The position numbers and the translations under genes are program-made. DNA of 64,000 bases from Mycolicibacterium sp. S2-37 (lineage in GTDB: Bacteria > Actinomycetota > Actinomycetes > Mycobacteriales > Mycobacteriaceae): assembly GCF_017352375.1 (NCBI RefSeq), contig NZ_JAFEVR010000006.1:186001-250000 (forward strand), given 5' to 3'. Position 1 is the first letter of the stretch. Each line of letters opens with the position of its first letter. Under the pieces are notes generated by a model, which made no database searches, had not been told where the DNA came from, and saw only the letters and a list, made by a program, of their open reading frames with translations. This document shows, in pieces, positions 45,432 through 58,050 of this stretch.

Positions 45432-48400
45432 CTGACACCACCGACGCACGCCTGGAACTGTTGCGCCGCAAACTGTCCGAACGAGGCCTGGCATCCGGCG
45501 GCACGGCGCTCGCCGACCCGCCGCAGCCGGCCGTCGACGGACTGTCCGACGGCCAGCTGCGGATGTGGTTCGTCCAGGCCGCCGATCCCTCCGGCGCGCT
45601 GCTCAACGTCTGCCTGTCCTACCGGATCACCGGTGACGTCGACCCGGCCACACTGCACGCGGCCCTGGACGCCGTCGCCCGGCGACACCCGGTGCTCAGA
45701 ACCACCTACGCCGCCGACGCGAACGGGCTGCCGGTACCCACCGTGCATCCCGATCTGCGGCCGCACTGGGCCGAACACGATCTCACCGAACTCGCCGACC
45801 CGTCGGGTCAGGCGCAGCGGCTGCGGCTCGAGGTGCTCGCCCAGCGCGAGTTCGCCGCGCCGTTCGACCTGTCGACCGATGCGCCATTGCGGATCACCCT
45901 GGTGCGCACCGGCGCCCGCGAGTTCGTCATGCTGCTGGTCGCCCACCACATCGCATGGGACGACGGCTCCTGGGAGATCTTCTTCGCCGAACTCACCCGC
46001 GCCTACACCGGCGCGGACCTCGGCGACGAACTCGACGCCCACCTGCCCGCGAGCCCCCGCACCGCCGACGAGGACCTCGCCTACTGGCGCTCGATCATGG
46101 CCGACCCGCCCGAGCCGCTGGAGCTGCCCGGCCCGACCGGGTCGGCGGTGCCCACCAGCTGGCGCTCGGCGCGCACCTCGACGTGCCTGTCGGCCGAGAC
46201 CGCCCGGCGGGTCGCCGACGTCGCGCGCGACGCCGGCGCCACCCCGTACGCGGTGCTACTGGCGGTGTTCGGCACGCTGATCCACCGCTACACCCACACC
46301 GACGACTTCCTGGTCGTGACCCCGGTGCTCAACCGCGGAGTCGGCACCGAGGACCGCATCGGGTACTACGGGAACACCGTGGCGATGCGGCTGCGCCCGC
46401 AGGCGTCGATGTCGTTCCGCGACATGCTCACCCAGACTCGCGACACCGCCCTGGGCGCATTCGCCCACCAGGGCATCAACCTCGATGTGGTGGTCCGAGA
46501 ACTCAATCCGGACCGCAGGCACGGCGCCGAGCGGATGACCCGGGTCAGCTTCGGATTCCGCGGGCCCGACCGTTTCGGGTTCACCCCGCCCGGGGTGCAG
46601 TGCGAACGCGCCGACCTGCGCAGCCACCTCACCCAACTGCCACTGGGCATCATGGTCGAGTTCGACACCGAGTCGGGCGGCGGGGCTCTCGTCGAGGTCG
46701 AGCACCTCGTCGAGATCATCGAACCCGCGCTGGCCCAGCAGATGCTCGACCATTTCGTCGTGCTGCTCGACGATGCGCTGAGCCACCCCGACACGGCGCT
46801 GTCCCGGCTGAACGTGATGGACGCCGCCGACATGACCTGGCTGCACGACGTCGCCTCGGGCGAACGGTTCGAGACGCCGGCGACCACGCTGCCCGATCTG
46901 ATCGCCGCCCAGGTGCGCAGATCGCCGGACAACGTGGCGATGGTCTACGAGGGCAGGCACTACACCTACCGGGAGCTCAACGAGGCCGCCAACCGGATCG
47001 CCCACCGACTGATCGGGCAGGGAATCGGCCCCGAGGACCGCGTCGCGGTGCTGCTGGACAAATCGCCCGAACTGGTGGTCACGGCGCTCGGCGTGGTCAA
47101 GGCCGGGGCGGTCTACCTGCCGATCGATCCGACCTATCCGGAGGACCGGCTGTCCTTCATCCTGGGCGATTGCGACGCGAAATTCGTTGTCCGCGAACCC
47201 TTCACCGACCTAGACGGCGAGCGCACCGACGACCCCACCGATGCCGACCGGGTGCGTCCGCTGAACCCGGAGAACACCGCGTATCTGATCTACACGTCGG
47301 GCACCACCGGTCTGCCCAAGGGCGTCCCGGTCCCGCATCGGCCCATCTGCGAGTACTTCGTCTGGTTCAAGGACGACTACCAGGTCGACGAGACCGACCG
47401 CCTGCTGCAGGTGGCCTCGCCGAGCTTCGACGTGTCCATCGCCGAGGTGTTCGGCACGCTCGCCTGTGGAGCCCGGCTCGTCGTGCATCGGCCCGGCGGT
47501 CTGAACGATATCGGCTACCTGACCAACCTGCTGCACGAAGAGGGCATCACGGCGATGCACTTCGTGCCCTCGCTGCTGGGGTTGTTCCTGTCGCTGCCGG
47601 GCGTCAACCAGTGGCGCACGCTGCAGCGGGTGCCGATCGGCGGTGAACCGCTGCCCGGCGAGGTGGCCGACAAGTTCCACGCCACCTTCGACGCGCTGCT
47701 GCACAATTTCTACGGGCCCACCGAGACGATGATCAACGCCAGCCGCTACAAGGTGGAGGGCAAGCAGGGCAGCCGGATCGTGCCGATCGGCCGCCCCAAG
47801 ATCAACACCCAGCTGCACCTTCTCGACGATGCGCTGCAACCGGTTCCGGTCGGCGTGATCGGCGAGATCTACATCGGCGGAGGGCACGTCGCGCACGGCT
47901 ACCACCGCAGGCCCGGCCTGACCGCCGAGCGCTTCGTCGCCGATCCCTTCACCCCCGGAGCCCGGCTGTACCGGTCCGGCGATCTGGCCCGGCGCAACGC
48001 CGACGGCGACATCGAGTTCGTCGGACGCGCCGACGAACAGGTCAAGATCCGTGGTTTCCGCATCGAACTGGGTGACGTGGCCGCGGCGATCTCCGTCGAC
48101 CCCAGCGTCGGCCAGGCCGTCGTGGTGGTCAGCGATCTGCCCAACCTGGGCAAGAGCCTGGTGGGATACCTGACCCCGGTGAGCGGCGAGGACCGCGATT
48201 CGGTGGCCGTCGACCGCATCCGGTCCCGGGTCGCCGCGGCGCTGCCCGAATACATGGTGCCCGCCGCCTACGTCGTCATCGACGAGATCCCGATCACCAC
48301 CCACGGCAAGATCAACCGCACCGCGCTGCCCGAGCCGGAGATCGCCTCGGTGATCGATTTCCGCGAACCCGGAACCGACACCGAACGCGAGGTCGCAGGC

Positions 48401-50656
48401 CTGTTCGGTGAGCTGCTCGGTCGCGACCGCATCGGCGCCGACGATTCGTTCTTCGACCTCGGCGGCCACTCGCTGCTGGCCACCAAACTCGTTGCCGCCG
48501 TGCGGGCCACGTGTGGGGTGGACATCGGTGTGCAGGAGGTCTTCGAGCTCGCCACCGTGGCGCGCATCGCCGAGCACATCGAGGCGCTGCGCGGCGGAGC
48601 CGGGGGACCCGCGCGGCCCCGGCTGATCCCGCTGCACCTCGAGGGGCCCGCGCCGCTGTCGTCTGCGCAGCTGCGGTCGTGGTTCGCCTATCGGGTCGAC
48701 GGACCGAGCGTGGTCAACAACATCCCGTTCGCGGCGCGGTTGCGCGGTCCCTGTGACGTCGACGCGCTGGCCGCGGCGATCGGCGACGTGATCGACCGGC
48801 ACGAGATCCTGCGCACCGTCTACCGCGAGATCGACGGCGTGCCCTACCAGATCGTCCAGGACCCGGAACCGGTGGACGTGCGCCGCGCCGCCGGTGTGGG
48901 GGAGGACTGGCTGCGCACCGAACTCGACCGCGAACGCGGTCACGTCTTCGACCTGGAGACCGACCGGCCGATCAGGGCCGCCATCCTGAGCGTCGGGCGG
49001 GACGAACACGTGCTCTCGCTGGTGATGCACCACATCGCCGGAGACCACTGGTCGGCGACGGTGTTGTTCACCGATCTGCTGATCGCCTACCGGGGCCGCA
49101 CCGCGGGCGAACCGCCCGCATGGGCGCCGCTGCCCGTCCAGTACGCCGACTTCGGCGCCTGGCAGACCGCGCTGCTGGCCGAGGACGGCGGCGTGGCCGG
49201 CCCGCAGCGCGAGTACTGGACCGAACAGCTGGCCGGCATCCCGGAGGAAACCGGCCTGCGGCCCGATTTCGACCGGCCGCCGGTTCCCAGCGGCCGCGCC
49301 GATGCCGTCGAGTTCCACATCGACGGAGCCGTCCGCGACAAACTGTCGGTGCTGTGCCGCGAACTCGGCGTCACCGAGTTCATGCTGCTGCAGGCCGCCG
49401 TCGCCGTGGTGCTGCACAAAGCCGGTGCCGGGCAGGACATCCCGCTCGGCACGCCGGTGGCGGGCCGTTCGGAGCCGGAGCTCGACCAGCTGGTCGGGTT
49501 CTTCATCAACATCCTGGTGCTGCGCAACGACTTGCACGGCAACCCCACGCTGCGGGAGGTGTGCCGCCGCGCCCGCGAGATGTCGCTCGCCGCGTACGCC
49601 AACCAGGATCTGCCCTTCGACCAGGTGGTCGACGCGGTCAGCCCGGTGCGATCGCTGTCGCGCAATCCGCTGTTCAGCGTCGTCGTCCATGTGCGCGAAC
49701 AACTTCCGGAGAACCGGGCCATCGAGCACGGTCCCGGCGGCGACACCACCGTCACGGTGCTCGAGCCGACGTTCGACGCCGCGCACGCCGATCTGTCGCT
49801 GAACTTCTTCGCCGCCGAGGACGGATCGGGCGGCGGCTATCGAGGTCATGTGATCTACCGGCCCGAGCTGTACTCCCGCGACACCGCCGAGCGGTTCGTC
49901 GGCTGGCTGGGACGGGTGGTCGAGGCGTTCGCCGAGCAGCCCGACGTGACGCTGCGCGAACTCGAGATCGGTGCACCCGGTGAGCGGCAGCGCATCGTCG
50001 GCCAGTGGAGCGAGGGCAGCGTGTACGTGCTCGACGAGACCCTCGCGCCGGCGCCCGTCGGCGTCGTCGGCGACCTCTACACCGGCGGCGGCCCGCTGGC
50101 TGCAGCGCACTGGAACGGCGCCGGACTGACGGCCACCCGGTTCGTGGCGCACCCCTTCGCTGCGCGGCCCGGTGCGCGGCTGCACCGGACCGGCGACCGG
50201 GCGCGGTGGACGACGCACGGCGTACTGGAGCTGGTGGGGTCGGGCGAGCGCTCGGCCACGCCCACGCTGCGGCAGGCCGGCGCGGACACGGCCGAACCGC
50301 CCGCCACCGACACCGAACGGGTCCTGGCCACCCTGCTGGGCGAGGTCCTCGACGTCACGGTGTCCGACCGTCACGACGACTTCTTCACCCTCGGCGGCGA
50401 CAGCATCCTCGCCGTGCAGCTGGCGGCGCGCGCCCGCGACACGGGCCTCAAGCTGACCGCCCGGATGGTGTTCGAACACCCGACGCTGCACGAGCTGGCC
50501 GCCGCAGTCGACCGCGCCACCGACGCGGCGGGCGAATCCGATGGCGGTTCGTCGTCCGACACCAGCCACGCACCCATGAGCACCTCAGGGTTGTCCGCCG
50601 ACGAACTGGCGGCGCTGACGGCCTCCTGGGGCGCGACGCGAGACGATGCCCCGTGA
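45428..50656 (+). CDS. mbtE: MbtE, NRPS (C-A-PCP-C-[A remnant]-PCP)
   Basis: A 1742-residue synthetase. Domains: condensation (about residues 35-450; [11 protein letters not shown]), adenylation (about 485-930; [21 protein letters not shown]), carrier (Ser1015 in GGHSLLATK), second condensation (about 1075-1515; [10 protein letters not shown]), then a roughly 90-residue fragment of an adenylation domain (about 1527-1619; [20 protein letters not shown] and HRTGDRARW only), and a second carrier (Ser1659 in GGDSILAVQ). It should load (hydroxy)lysine and join it to the growing chain. M. tuberculosis MbtE is 1682 residues. GTG 45428 and the stop overlap the neighbours by GTGA. Confidence 0.93.
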   Translation: MTDTTDARLELLRRKLSERGLASGGTALADPPQPAVDGLSDGQLRMWFVQAADPSGALLNVCLSYRITGDVDPATLHAALDAVARRHPVLRTTYAADANGLPVPTVHPDLRPHWAEHDLTELADPSGQAQRLRLEVLAQREFAAPFDLSTDAPLRITLVRTGAREFVMLLVAHHIAWDDGSWEIFFAELTRAYTGADLGDELDAHLPASPRTADEDLAYWRSIMADPPEPLELPGPTGSAVPTSWRSARTSTCLSAETARRVADVARDAGATPYAVLLAVFGTLIHRYTHTDDFLVVTPVLNRGVGTEDRIGYYGNTVAMRLRPQASMSFRDMLTQTRDTALGAFAHQGINLDVVVRELNPDRRHGAERMTRVSFGFRGPDRFGFTPPGVQCERADLRSHLTQLPLGIMVEFDTESGGGALVEVEHLVEIIEPALAQQMLDHFVVLLDDALSHPDTALSRLNVMDAADMTWLHDVASGERFETPATTLPDLIAAQVRRSPDNVAMVYEGRHYTYRELNEAANRIAHRLIGQGIGPEDRVAVLLDKSPELVVTALGVVKAGAVYLPIDPTYPEDRLSFILGDCDAKFVVREPFTDLDGERTDDPTDADRVRPLNPENTAYLIYTSGTTGLPKGVPVPHRPICEYFVWFKDDYQVDETDRLLQVASPSFDVSIAEVFGTLACGARLVVHRPGGLNDIGYLTNLLHEEGITAMHFVPSLLGLFLSLPGVNQWRTLQRVPIGGEPLPGEVADKFHATFDALLHNFYGPTETMINASRYKVEGKQGSRIVPIGRPKINTQLHLLDDALQPVPVGVIGEIYIGGGHVAHGYHRRPGLTAERFVADPFTPGARLYRSGDLARRNADGDIEFVGRADEQVKIRGFRIELGDVAAAISVDPSVGQAVVVVSDLPNLGKSLVGYLTPVSGEDRDSVAVDRIRSRVAAALPEYMVPAAYVVIDEIPITTHGKINRTALPEPEIASVIDFREPGTDTEREVAGLFGELLGRDRIGADDSFFDLGGHSLLATKLVAAVRATCGVDIGVQEVFELATVARIAEHIEALRGGAGGPARPRLIPLHLEGPAPLSSAQLRSWFAYRVDGPSVVNNIPFAARLRGPCDVDALAAAIGDVIDRHEILRTVYREIDGVPYQIVQDPEPVDVRRAAGVGEDWLRTELDRERGHVFDLETDRPIRAAILSVGRDEHVLSLVMHHIAGDHWSATVLFTDLLIAYRGRTAGEPPAWAPLPVQYADFGAWQTALLAEDGGVAGPQREYWTEQLAGIPEETGLRPDFDRPPVPSGRADAVEFHIDGAVRDKLSVLCRELGVTEFMLLQAAVAVVLHKAGAGQDIPLGTPVAGRSEPELDQLVGFFINILVLRNDLHGNPTLREVCRRAREMSLAAYANQDLPFDQVVDAVSPVRSLSRNPLFSVVVHVREQLPENRAIEHGPGGDTTVTVLEPTFDAAHADLSLNFFAAEDGSGGGYRGHVIYRPELYSRDTAERFVGWLGRVVEAFAEQPDVTLRELEIGAPGERQRIVGQWSEGSVYVLDETLAPAPVGVVGDLYTGGGPLAAAHWNGAGLTATRFVAHPFAARPGARLHRTGDRARWTTHGVLELVGSGERSATPTLRQAGADTAEPPATDTERVLATLLGEVLDVTVSDRHDDFFTLGGDSILAVQLAARARDTGLKLTARMVFEHPTLHELAAAVDRATDAAGESDGGSSSDTSHAPMSTSGLSADELAALTASWGATRDDAP

Positions 50657-53600
50657 CCCAGACCATCGAGGATGTGATGGCGCTGAGCCCGCTTCAACAG
50701 GGGCTCTACTCGATGACGGTGCTCAGCGGCGCCGACCACATCGACGGCGATCCGTATGTGATCGCCATGGCCGCCGATGTGACCGGGGCGCTCGACGTTG
50801 CGCTGCTTCGGGAGTGCGCGGCGGCGATGCTGGCCCGCCACCCCAACCTGCGGGCCAGCTTCTTCCGCGGCGACCTGCCACGCCCGGTGCAAGTGGTCCC
50901 CACCCGGGTGGAGGTGCCGTGGGAATATCACCGCGCGCGGACCGATGAGGAGGCCGCCCGGATCGAGGACCGGGAGCGGCGGCGCCCCTTCGACCTCGAG
51001 CACGGTCCCGTCATCCGCTTCGTCCTGATCGAAAAGACCGGTCCGCAGTGGCGTCTGGTGATCGTGGCGCACCACATCGTGATCGACGGCTGGTCGCTAC
51101 CGCTGTTCGTCGGCGAACTGGTAGCCCTCTACCGGGCGGGGGGCGACGCCGCCGCGCTGGCCGCGCCCCCACGGCCCTACCGCGACTACATCGGCTGGCT
51201 GGGCGGACGCGACCAGGAGGGCAGCCGGGCGCTGTGGGCCCAGCACCTCGCCGGCCTGGACGGTCCGACGCTGCTCACCCCGGCGCTCACCGCCGTCGAA
51301 CCCACACCCGGGCTGCCGCGCCGCACCGAGGTGAGACTCGACGCGGCCGCCACCGCCCAGCTGACCGAGGCAGCCAGGTCCAGGGGCGTCACCGTCAACA
51401 CGCTCGTGCAGATCGCCTGGGCGGCGATCCTGTCGGTCTTCACCGACCGCAGAGACGTCACCTTCGGCGTCACGGTGTCCGGACGCCCGAGTGAACTCGC
51501 GGGCGTCGAGACGATGATCGGCCTGTTCATCAACACCGTGCCGCTGCGCATCCGGCTGGACCCGGCGCAAACCGTCGCCGCGCAGTGCACCGCCCTGCAG
51601 CGTTCGGCGGCCGCGCTGCGCGACCACAGCTACCTCGGGCACGCCGAACTGCGGGCGATCGCCGGAGTGGGCGAGCTGTTCGACTCGCTGCTGGTCTACG
51701 AGAACTTCCCGCCCGGCGGTCTGGTCGGCGGCGACCACCGTTTCGAGGCCAACGGTGCGACCTTCGTCCCCGCAGCGCTGGAGAGCCTTTCGCACTTCCC
51801 GGTCACGATCGCCGCCCACATGGCAGACGATCAGCTGACCGTGCTGGTGGAGACCCTCGACGGCGCACTGGGCATGATCTCACCGCGCAGCGTGGGCGAT
51901 CGGCTGTTGCGCACCGTGCAGCACCTGATCACGGTGTGGGACAGGCCTCTTCGTGAGTTGAGCATCCTGTCCGAAGCCGAATCGCAGAGCCTGCGTGACT
52001 TATCGTGCTGGCCTGCCGCCGACCCGGCGCCGGTGTCGGCGGGCGTCCACACCGCATTCACGGCCGCGGCCCGCCGCACCCCGGAGGCGGTCGCGCTCAG
52101 CTGGGACGGCGGCACGCTGACCTACCGACAGCTCGACGCCGCCGCCGACCGGCTGGCCGCGGTACTCGCCTCCCACGGCGTGGGCGCGGAAACTCCTGTC
52201 GCGATCCGGCTTTCGCGTGGTCCGGACTATGTCACCGCGATGTTCGCGGTGCTCAAGGCCGGCGGCACGATCGTGCCGCTGGACCCGGCGATGGCCGGTG
52301 AACGCATCGCCGAGATCCTGCGCCAGACCGCGGCGCCCGTCGTCGTCGACGAGGCGTTCCTCGCCGCAGCCGATGCCCCCGGCGGAGAGTGGACACCGGT
52401 GACCGTGCCCGCGGGTCACGCCGCCTATCTGGTGTTCACCTCGGGGACCACCGGCCTGCCCAAAGGCGTGATCGGCACCCACGACGCGGTATCGGCCTAC
52501 GCGGACGACCACGCCCGGCAGGTGCTGCGGCCCGCCGCCGCCCGGCTCGGACGGCCCCTGCGCATCGCGCACGCCTGGTCGTTCACGTTCGACGCGGCAT
52601 GGCAGCCCCTGGCCGCGCTGCTCGACGGCCACACGGTGCACATCATCGGCGACGACGTGCAACGCGACGCCGAGGCGCTGGTCGAGGCGATCGACCGGCA
52701 CGGGATCGACATGATCGACACCACTCCGTCGATGTTCGCCCAGCTGCAGGCGTTCGGGCTGCTCGCGCGCGTACCGCTGGCGGTGCTGGCTCTGGGCGGC
52801 GAGGCGATCGGCCCCGGAACCTGGCGGTCGATCCAAACCGAGTGCGCGCGTACGCAGATGGCGGCCTACAACTGCTACGGCCCGACCGAGACGACGGTCG
52901 AGGCCGTCGTCGCCGCCATCGCCGACCACACCCAGCCGGTGATCGGCCGGCCCACCCGCCACACCCGGCACTACGTCCTGGACTCGTGGCTCCGTCCGGT
53001 GCCCGACGGTGTCACCGGCGAGCTGTATCTGGCCGGCGCCCAGCTCACCCGCGGATACCTGGGCCGCGCCGCGGAGACGTCCGGCCGGTTCGTGGCCGAC
53101 CCGTTCCGGCCGGGCATGCGCATGTACCGCACCGGCGACGTGGTGCGCCGCGATCGTGACGGCGCCCTGCAGTACCTGGGCCGCAGCGACGACCAGGTCA
53201 AGATCCGCGGATTCCGCGTCGAACCGGGGGAGGTCGCGGCGGTTCTGCACACTCACCCGGCCGTCCGCGCGGCCCACGTCGCGGTGCGCAGGCACCCCAG
53301 CGGTCCGCGTCTGGTGGCCTACGCCGCCACCGGCGGAGCCGAGGTCGCGGTGAACGATCTGCGTCGCATGCTCGGCGAACGTCTGCCGCGCTACCTGGTG
53401 CCGCATTCCATCGTCGTGCTCGACACACTGCCGCTGACCGCGCACGGCAAGATCGACGACGCGGCGCTGGCTGCGCGCGACGACGCCGGAGCAGCCGGTC
53501 CCGCCGTCGCGCCGGAGACCCCGACCGAGAAGGCGCTCGCCGAGGCCGTCGCCGAACTGCTCGGCACGCCGACCGTCGACATCGGCGCCGATCTACTCGA

Positions 53601-55020
53601 CCTCGGGATGGACAGCATCGTGGCGCTGTCGGTGGTGCAGGCCGCCCGCCGCCGCGGAATCCCGTTGCGGGCCAGGCTGATGCTCGAGTGCGGGTCACTG
53701 CGTGAGCTCGCCGCGGCGATCGACACCGAGGCGGACACCCAATCGGACGCCGGATCACCCGGCGCGGCCTCCGGCGAACCGATCCCGGTGCTGCCGAACG
53801 TGCATTGGCTCTACAGCCACGGAGATCCGCGCCGGCTGTCGCAGACCGAGTCGATCCCGCTGCCCGGCGGCGTCACCGCCGACACCCTGCGCACCCTGCT
53901 CGACACCGTCGCCGCCGGCCACCAGGTGCTGCGCACCAGGTTGGACCGCGCCACCATGACGCTTGTCCCGCAGAAGGACTGGACCGTCACTGACGTCGTC
54001 GGCGAAGTCACCGTCACCGGTGACATGGCGGCCGCGGCGGCCGAGCAGACCGCGCTCGCGGTGGACGCGCTCGACCCGGAGTCGGGCCGGTTGTGGTCGG
54101 CGGTGTGGCTGCGACCGGGGGACGGCCCGGGGGTACTGCTGCTGACCGCACACGTCCTCGCACTCGACCCCGCGTCATGGCGCATCGTGCTCGGCGAACT
54201 CGACGCCGGATGGCATGCGCTGGCCGCGGGCCGGCAGCCCGCGCCCGCGCGCGAACACACCTCCTACCGCCAGTGGTCGGCGCGCCTGCACCGGCGGGCC
54301 GCCGAACTCGACACGGCCGACTTCTGGACCCGCCAGCTCGACGGCGCCGATCCCGACCTCGGCGCCCGCCGCGTGCTGCCCGGCACCGACCGGGCCCGTG
54401 ACCTCGCGATCAGCGTGTGCGCCGCCGACCCGGCCCTGACCGCACGGCTGCTCGCCGCCGGCCCGATGCCGCGACTGCTCGCCGCGGCGGCATCCCGAAC
54501 GGTCACCGCATGGCGCCGACGCCGCGGCCAGGACACACCGACACCGTTGCTCGCCGTGGAGACCCACGGCCGCGCCGACGCCACCGTCGGCGGCGGTGCG
54601 GACACCGGCGAGACCGTCGGACTGCTCAGCGCGATCTATCCGCTGCGCGTCGGACCCGACGGCGACGCCGCCGAGATCCCTGGCCACGGAATCGATTTCG
54701 GCCTGCTGCGGTACCTGCGCCCGGAGACCGCAGCACGGTTGTCCGCACACCCGGACCCGCAGCTGCTGCTGAACTATCTGGGCCGGGTCGACGTCGGCAC
54801 CGCCGGGGTCGATCGCGCCGTGCTGTCCCGGGCGGCGCTGGTGCCCGAACCGGAACTCGCTGTCCGGCACGAACTCACCGTATCGGCGGCGATCCTCGCC
54901 GACGGCGGTACACCGGTGCTCGCCACGCAGTGGCGCGCGCTGCCCGACGTGTTGTCCGCCGCGGACATCGAGATCCTGCAGTCCCTGTGGCTGCACGCCC
55001 TGCAGGAGGTAGCCCCATGA
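50653..55020 (+). CDS. mbtF: MbtF, NRPS (C-A-PCP-terminal E/C-like)
   Basis: A 1455-residue synthetase, close to the 1461 of M. tuberculosis MbtF. Condensation domain (about residues 1-430; [12 protein letters not shown]), adenylation (about 460-900; [24 protein letters not shown]), carrier (Ser988 in GMDSIVALS), and a terminal epimerisation/condensation-like domain (about 1035-1450; [11 protein letters not shown]). It is thought to add the second lysine, which becomes the seven-membered cyclic hydroxamate end of mycobactin. GTG 50653 overlaps the mbtE stop; the longer frame from 50005 is inside mbtE. The stop overlaps mbtG. Confidence 0.93.
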   Translation: MTQTIEDVMALSPLQQGLYSMTVLSGADHIDGDPYVIAMAADVTGALDVALLRECAAAMLARHPNLRASFFRGDLPRPVQVVPTRVEVPWEYHRARTDEEAARIEDRERRRPFDLEHGPVIRFVLIEKTGPQWRLVIVAHHIVIDGWSLPLFVGELVALYRAGGDAAALAAPPRPYRDYIGWLGGRDQEGSRALWAQHLAGLDGPTLLTPALTAVEPTPGLPRRTEVRLDAAATAQLTEAARSRGVTVNTLVQIAWAAILSVFTDRRDVTFGVTVSGRPSELAGVETMIGLFINTVPLRIRLDPAQTVAAQCTALQRSAAALRDHSYLGHAELRAIAGVGELFDSLLVYENFPPGGLVGGDHRFEANGATFVPAALESLSHFPVTIAAHMADDQLTVLVETLDGALGMISPRSVGDRLLRTVQHLITVWDRPLRELSILSEAESQSLRDLSCWPAADPAPVSAGVHTAFTAAARRTPEAVALSWDGGTLTYRQLDAAADRLAAVLASHGVGAETPVAIRLSRGPDYVTAMFAVLKAGGTIVPLDPAMAGERIAEILRQTAAPVVVDEAFLAAADAPGGEWTPVTVPAGHAAYLVFTSGTTGLPKGVIGTHDAVSAYADDHARQVLRPAAARLGRPLRIAHAWSFTFDAAWQPLAALLDGHTVHIIGDDVQRDAEALVEAIDRHGIDMIDTTPSMFAQLQAFGLLARVPLAVLALGGEAIGPGTWRSIQTECARTQMAAYNCYGPTETTVEAVVAAIADHTQPVIGRPTRHTRHYVLDSWLRPVPDGVTGELYLAGAQLTRGYLGRAAETSGRFVADPFRPGMRMYRTGDVVRRDRDGALQYLGRSDDQVKIRGFRVEPGEVAAVLHTHPAVRAAHVAVRRHPSGPRLVAYAATGGAEVAVNDLRRMLGERLPRYLVPHSIVVLDTLPLTAHGKIDDAALAARDDAGAAGPAVAPETPTEKALAEAVAELLGTPTVDIGADLLDLGMDSIVALSVVQAARRRGIPLRARLMLECGSLRELAAAIDTEADTQSDAGSPGAASGEPIPVLPNVHWLYSHGDPRRLSQTESIPLPGGVTADTLRTLLDTVAAGHQVLRTRLDRATMTLVPQKDWTVTDVVGEVTVTGDMAAAAAEQTALAVDALDPESGRLWSAVWLRPGDGPGVLLLTAHVLALDPASWRIVLGELDAGWHALAAGRQPAPAREHTSYRQWSARLHRRAAELDTADFWTRQLDGADPDLGARRVLPGTDRARDLAISVCAADPALTARLLAAGPMPRLLAAAASRTVTAWRRRRGQDTPTPLLAVETHGRADATVGGGADTGETVGLLSAIYPLRVGPDGDAAEIPGHGIDFGLLRYLRPETAARLSAHPDPQLLLNYLGRVDVGTAGVDRAVLSRAALVPEPELAVRHELTVSAAILADGGTPVLATQWRALPDVLSAADIEILQSLWLHALQEVAP

Positions 55021-56333
55021 CCGCCACCCTGGCCGTGATCGGCGCCGGCCCCAAGGCCGTCGCCGTCGCGGCGAAGGCCGCCGAGCTGCGCAACATGGGT
55101 GTCGATGCCCCGGAGGTCGTCGTCGTCGAACGCACGGCGGTGGCGGCCAACTGGACCGCCGCCGGCGGCTGGACCGACGGGGAACACCGGCTCGGCACCA
55201 GCCCCGAGAAGGACATCGGGTTCCCCTACCGCTCGGCGCTGGTACCGCGGCGCAACGCCGAGCTCGACGAACGGATGACCCGGCACAGCTGGCAGGCCTA
55301 CCTGATCGCCACCTCGCAGTTCGCAGAGTGGATCGACCGCGGCAGGCCCGCGCCGAATCACCGCCGGTGGGCGGCGTATCTGCGGTGGGTCGCCGAGGCG
55401 ATCGGAATGACCGTGGTGCGCGGCGAGGTCCAGCGCATGTCGGTGGTCGGCCGGCAGTGGGAGCTGCGCACCGAGGACAGGACCCTGACCGCCGACGCGG
55501 TCATGATCACCGGTCCGGGCCAGGCGGAACGCACACTGCTGCCGGGCAATCCGCGGGTCATGTCCATCGCCGACTTCTGGCAGCGTGCCGCGGCCCACGA
55601 GTTGATCGTCGCCGAACGCGTCGCGATGATCGGCGGCGGCGAGACGGCGGCGTCGATGCTCAACGAGCTGTTCCGGCACCGGGTCTCGACCATCACCGTC
55701 ATCAGCCCGCAGATCACCCTGTTCACCCGCGGCGAGGGGTTCTTCGAGAACATGCTGTTCTCCGACCCGACGGGATGGACCGGCCTGACGCTCGCCGAGC
55801 GACGCGACGCCATGTTCCGCACCGACCGCGGTGTGTTCTCCGCGCGCGTGCAGGAGGCGCTGCTGGCCGACGACCGCATCCGGCATCTGCGCGGCCGGGT
55901 CGCGCACGCGGTACCGCGCGACGGCCGGATCCGGTTGACCCTGCACACCGATCGGGCCGGCGAACGGCTCGAGACCGTGCACGGCTTCGACCTGGTGATC
56001 GACGGTCAGGGCGCCGATCCGCTGTGGTTCGTCCCGCTGCTCGGTCAGGACGCGCGCGATCTGCTCGAACTCGGACTGCGGGGACCGCTGACCGGCGAGA
56101 CGTTGCAGGAGTCGATCGGCCACGACCTGGCGGTGGCCGGTGTGACGCCGAAGTTGTTCCTGCCCGGCCTCGCCGGGCTCAATCAGGGCCCGGGATTTCC
56201 GAACCTCAGCTGCCTCGGGTTGCTGTCGGACCGCGTGCTGGGCGCGGAGATCACCTCTGACATCAGGGTGGCCGGCGGAGCACCTGATGACCGTGCGAAC
56301 AGGAGAAGCGATGAGCACCAACCCATTCGATGA
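55017..56333 (+). CDS. mbtG: MbtG, lysine N6-hydroxylase
   Basis: A 438-residue flavin N-monooxygenase of the ornithine/lysine hydroxylase family (IucD/PvdA relatives). FAD motif [15 protein letters not shown] at the N-terminus; NADPH motif [16 protein letters not shown] near residue 206; C-terminal [20 protein letters not shown]. It hydroxylates lysine side-chain nitrogens that become the iron-binding hydroxamates. ATG 55017 overlaps the mbtF stop (ATGA) and has AGGAGGT upstream. It overlaps mbtH by 23 bases at its 3' end. Confidence 0.93.
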   Translation: MTATLAVIGAGPKAVAVAAKAAELRNMGVDAPEVVVVERTAVAANWTAAGGWTDGEHRLGTSPEKDIGFPYRSALVPRRNAELDERMTRHSWQAYLIATSQFAEWIDRGRPAPNHRRWAAYLRWVAEAIGMTVVRGEVQRMSVVGRQWELRTEDRTLTADAVMITGPGQAERTLLPGNPRVMSIADFWQRAAAHELIVAERVAMIGGGETAASMLNELFRHRVSTITVISPQITLFTRGEGFFENMLFSDPTGWTGLTLAERRDAMFRTDRGVFSARVQEALLADDRIRHLRGRVAHAVPRDGRIRLTLHTDRAGERLETVHGFDLVIDGQGADPLWFVPLLGQDARDLLELGLRGPLTGETLQESIGHDLAVAGVTPKLFLPGLAGLNQGPGFPNLSCLGLLSDRVLGAEITSDIRVAGGAPDDRANRRSDEHQPIR

Positions 56334-56523
56334 CGAGAACGGCACCTTCTACGTGCTGGTGAACGACGAGGATCAGCACAGCCTGTGGCCGTCGTTCGCC
56401 GATGTGCCCGCCGGCTGGCGCGTCGTGTTCGGTGAAGGCACCCGCGCGGACTGCCTGGCCTACGTCGAAGCGAACTGGACCGATCTGCGCCCGCGCAGTC
56501 TGCGCGAAGCGATGGGAAGCTGA
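56311..56523 (+). CDS. mbtH: MbtH, NRPS activator protein
   Basis: A 70-residue founding-family MbtH protein that binds adenylation domains and is needed for their activity. It shows the family signature: [31 protein letters not shown] and a third tryptophan in [11 protein letters not shown] 56311 has the ribosome site AGGAGA 4 bases upstream and is preferred to ATG 56287, which lacks family-like residues. It ends the mbtB-mbtH operon and converges on the next gene with a 4-base gap. Confidence 0.95.
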   Translation: MSTNPFDDENGTFYVLVNDEDQHSLWPSFADVPAGWRVVFGEGTRADCLAYVEANWTDLRPRSLREAMGS

Positions 56524-56527
56524 CCGG

Positions 56528-56842
56528 CTAGACCTGGTCGGCGTACGGCACGTCCATGTTGTACAGGCGGGCGTGCAGGACGGTGCGGTTGCGCAGCGCG
56601 GCGCGCACCGCGCGGTGCAGCCCGTCCTCGAGATAGTTGACGCCCTGCCAGCGCACCGCGTGCGGGAACAGATCGCCGTAGAACGTCGAGTCCTCCGACA
56701 GCAACCGGTCCAGCGCGAGCACCGTCGTGGTGGTCACCAGCTCGTCGAGGCGGATCTGTCGCGGCGGGATGCGAGACCACTCCCGATAGCTGAGGCCATG
56801 CTCCGGGTATGGCTTGCCGTCACGCACACCCTTGAAGATCAC
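56528..56842 (-). CDS. Conserved mycobacterial protein (Rv2375-like)
   Basis: A 104-residue protein at the same place, between mbtH and hrcA, as Rv2375 in M. tuberculosis. The sequence (IFKGVRDGKPYPEHGLSYRE, RQIRLDELVTTTTVLALDRL, HAVRWQGVNYLEDGLHRAVR) has no motif that I can tie to a reaction. GTG 56842 (VIFKGVRD) is chosen because upstream in-frame sequence runs under hrcA and its promoter. It is transcribed divergently from hrcA. Confidence 0.75.
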   Translation of the reverse strand: MIFKGVRDGKPYPEHGLSYREWSRIPPRQIRLDELVTTTTVLALDRLLSEDSTFYGDLFPHAVRWQGVNYLEDGLHRAVRAALRNRTVLHARLYNMDVPYADQV

Positions 56843-56898
56843 CGCACGAAGATTAGTCGAGCGAAGCGCTGGTTGCGTCGAGGTCTCGCTGGTCAACG

Positions 56899-56904
56899 TA
56901 AAAT
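56899..56904 (+). promoter_or_regulatory. -10 element for hrcA
   Basis: TAAAAT fits TANNNT and lies 46 bases before the hrcA ATG. No CIRCE-type inverted repeat is seen near it. Confidence 0.4.
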
Positions 56905-56950
56905 AGCCGGAGAACCCTGCCCGGGAGCTGTGTGAGACGGAGGTGAACAC

Positions 56951-57994
56951 ATGGGTAGTGCCGACGACCGCCGCTTCGAGGTGCTGCGTGCCATCGTCGC
57001 CGACTTCGTGGCCACCAAGGAGCCGATCGGCTCCAAGACCCTGGTGGAGCGGCACAATCTCGGCGTCTCCAGCGCGACCGTCCGCAACGACATGGCCGTG
57101 CTCGAGGCCGAGGGGTACATCACCCAACCCCACACCAGCTCCGGCCGGATCCCCACCGAGAAGGGTTACCGCGAATTCGTCGACCGCATCGACGACGTCA
57201 AACCCCTGTCGACTTCCGAGCGTCGCGCGATCCTGAAGTTCCTCGAGAGCGGCGTCGATCTCGACGACGTGCTGCGGCGCGCCGTGCGGCTGCTCGCGCA
57301 GCTGACCCGTCAGGTCGCCATCGTGCAGTACCCGACACTGTCGACCTCGACGGTGCGCCACCTCGAGGTGGTGGCCCTGTCCCCGGCCCGGCTGCTGCTG
57401 GTGGTCATCACCGACAGCGGCCGCGTCGACCAGCGCATCGTCGAACTCGGCGATCCCATCGACGAGCACGAGCTGACCACGCTGCGCGACCTACTGGGCA
57501 AGGCGCTCGAGGGTAAACGGCTCTCGGCGGCATCGATCGCGGTGTCCGATCTGGCCTCCCACCTCGACAGCAGCGGTGGGCACAACAGCCGGCTGGACAA
57601 CGCCGTCGGACGCGCGGCCACTGTCCTGGTCGAGACGCTGGTCGAGCACACCGAGGAACGGCTGCTGCTGGGCGGCACCGCCAACCTCACCCGCAACACG
57701 GCCGACTTCGGCGGCTCGCTGCGCTCGGTGCTCGAAGCGCTCGAGGAACAGGTGGTGGTGCTGCGGTTGCTGGCCGCCCAGCAGGAAGCGGGCAAGGTCA
57801 CCGTACGCATCGGTCACGAAACCGAGGCCGAACAGATGCTCGGCGCGTCGGTGGTCAGCACGGCATACGGCCGCGACGGCACGGTGTTCGGCGGCATGGG
57901 TGTGGTCGGCCCCACTCGAATGGACTATCCGGGAACTATCGCTAATGTCGCTGCGGTTGCTCTCTACATCGGCGAAGTTCTCGGCAGCCGATGA
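56951..57994 (+). CDS. hrcA: HrcA, heat-shock repressor
   Basis: A 347-residue repressor of class I heat-shock genes, which binds CIRCE elements. N-terminal winged helix with the signature [20 protein letters not shown] at about residues 24-43, then [19 protein letters not shown] and the GAF-like dimerisation/insert domains through [18 protein letters not shown] near the C-terminus. Ribosome site GGAGGTG before ATG 56951. dnaJ2 follows 56 bases later on the same strand, as is usual in actinobacteria. Confidence 0.95.
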   Translation: MGSADDRRFEVLRAIVADFVATKEPIGSKTLVERHNLGVSSATVRNDMAVLEAEGYITQPHTSSGRIPTEKGYREFVDRIDDVKPLSTSERRAILKFLESGVDLDDVLRRAVRLLAQLTRQVAIVQYPTLSTSTVRHLEVVALSPARLLLVVITDSGRVDQRIVELGDPIDEHELTTLRDLLGKALEGKRLSAASIAVSDLASHLDSSGGHNSRLDNAVGRAATVLVETLVEHTEERLLLGGTANLTRNTADFGGSLRSVLEALEEQVVVLRLLAAQQEAGKVTVRIGHETEAEQMLGASVVSTAYGRDGTVFGGMGVVGPTRMDYPGTIANVAAVALYIGEVLGSR

Positions 57995-58050
57995 GCGCAG
58001 CGAAGAGGCAATTGGGATACCGCCGGTAACCGGCGGCACGAAAGGTAAGC

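Noticed and set aside
47210..50569. 1119-codon reverse-strand open frame under mbtE
   Set aside because: A shadow of mbtE: no recognisable motif, composition typical of the antisense of high-GC genes.
56843..56950. Search for a CIRCE element (TTAGCACTC-N9-GAGTGCTAA) before hrcA
   Set aside because: No such inverted repeat is present, so hrcA does not look autoregulated through CIRCE here.
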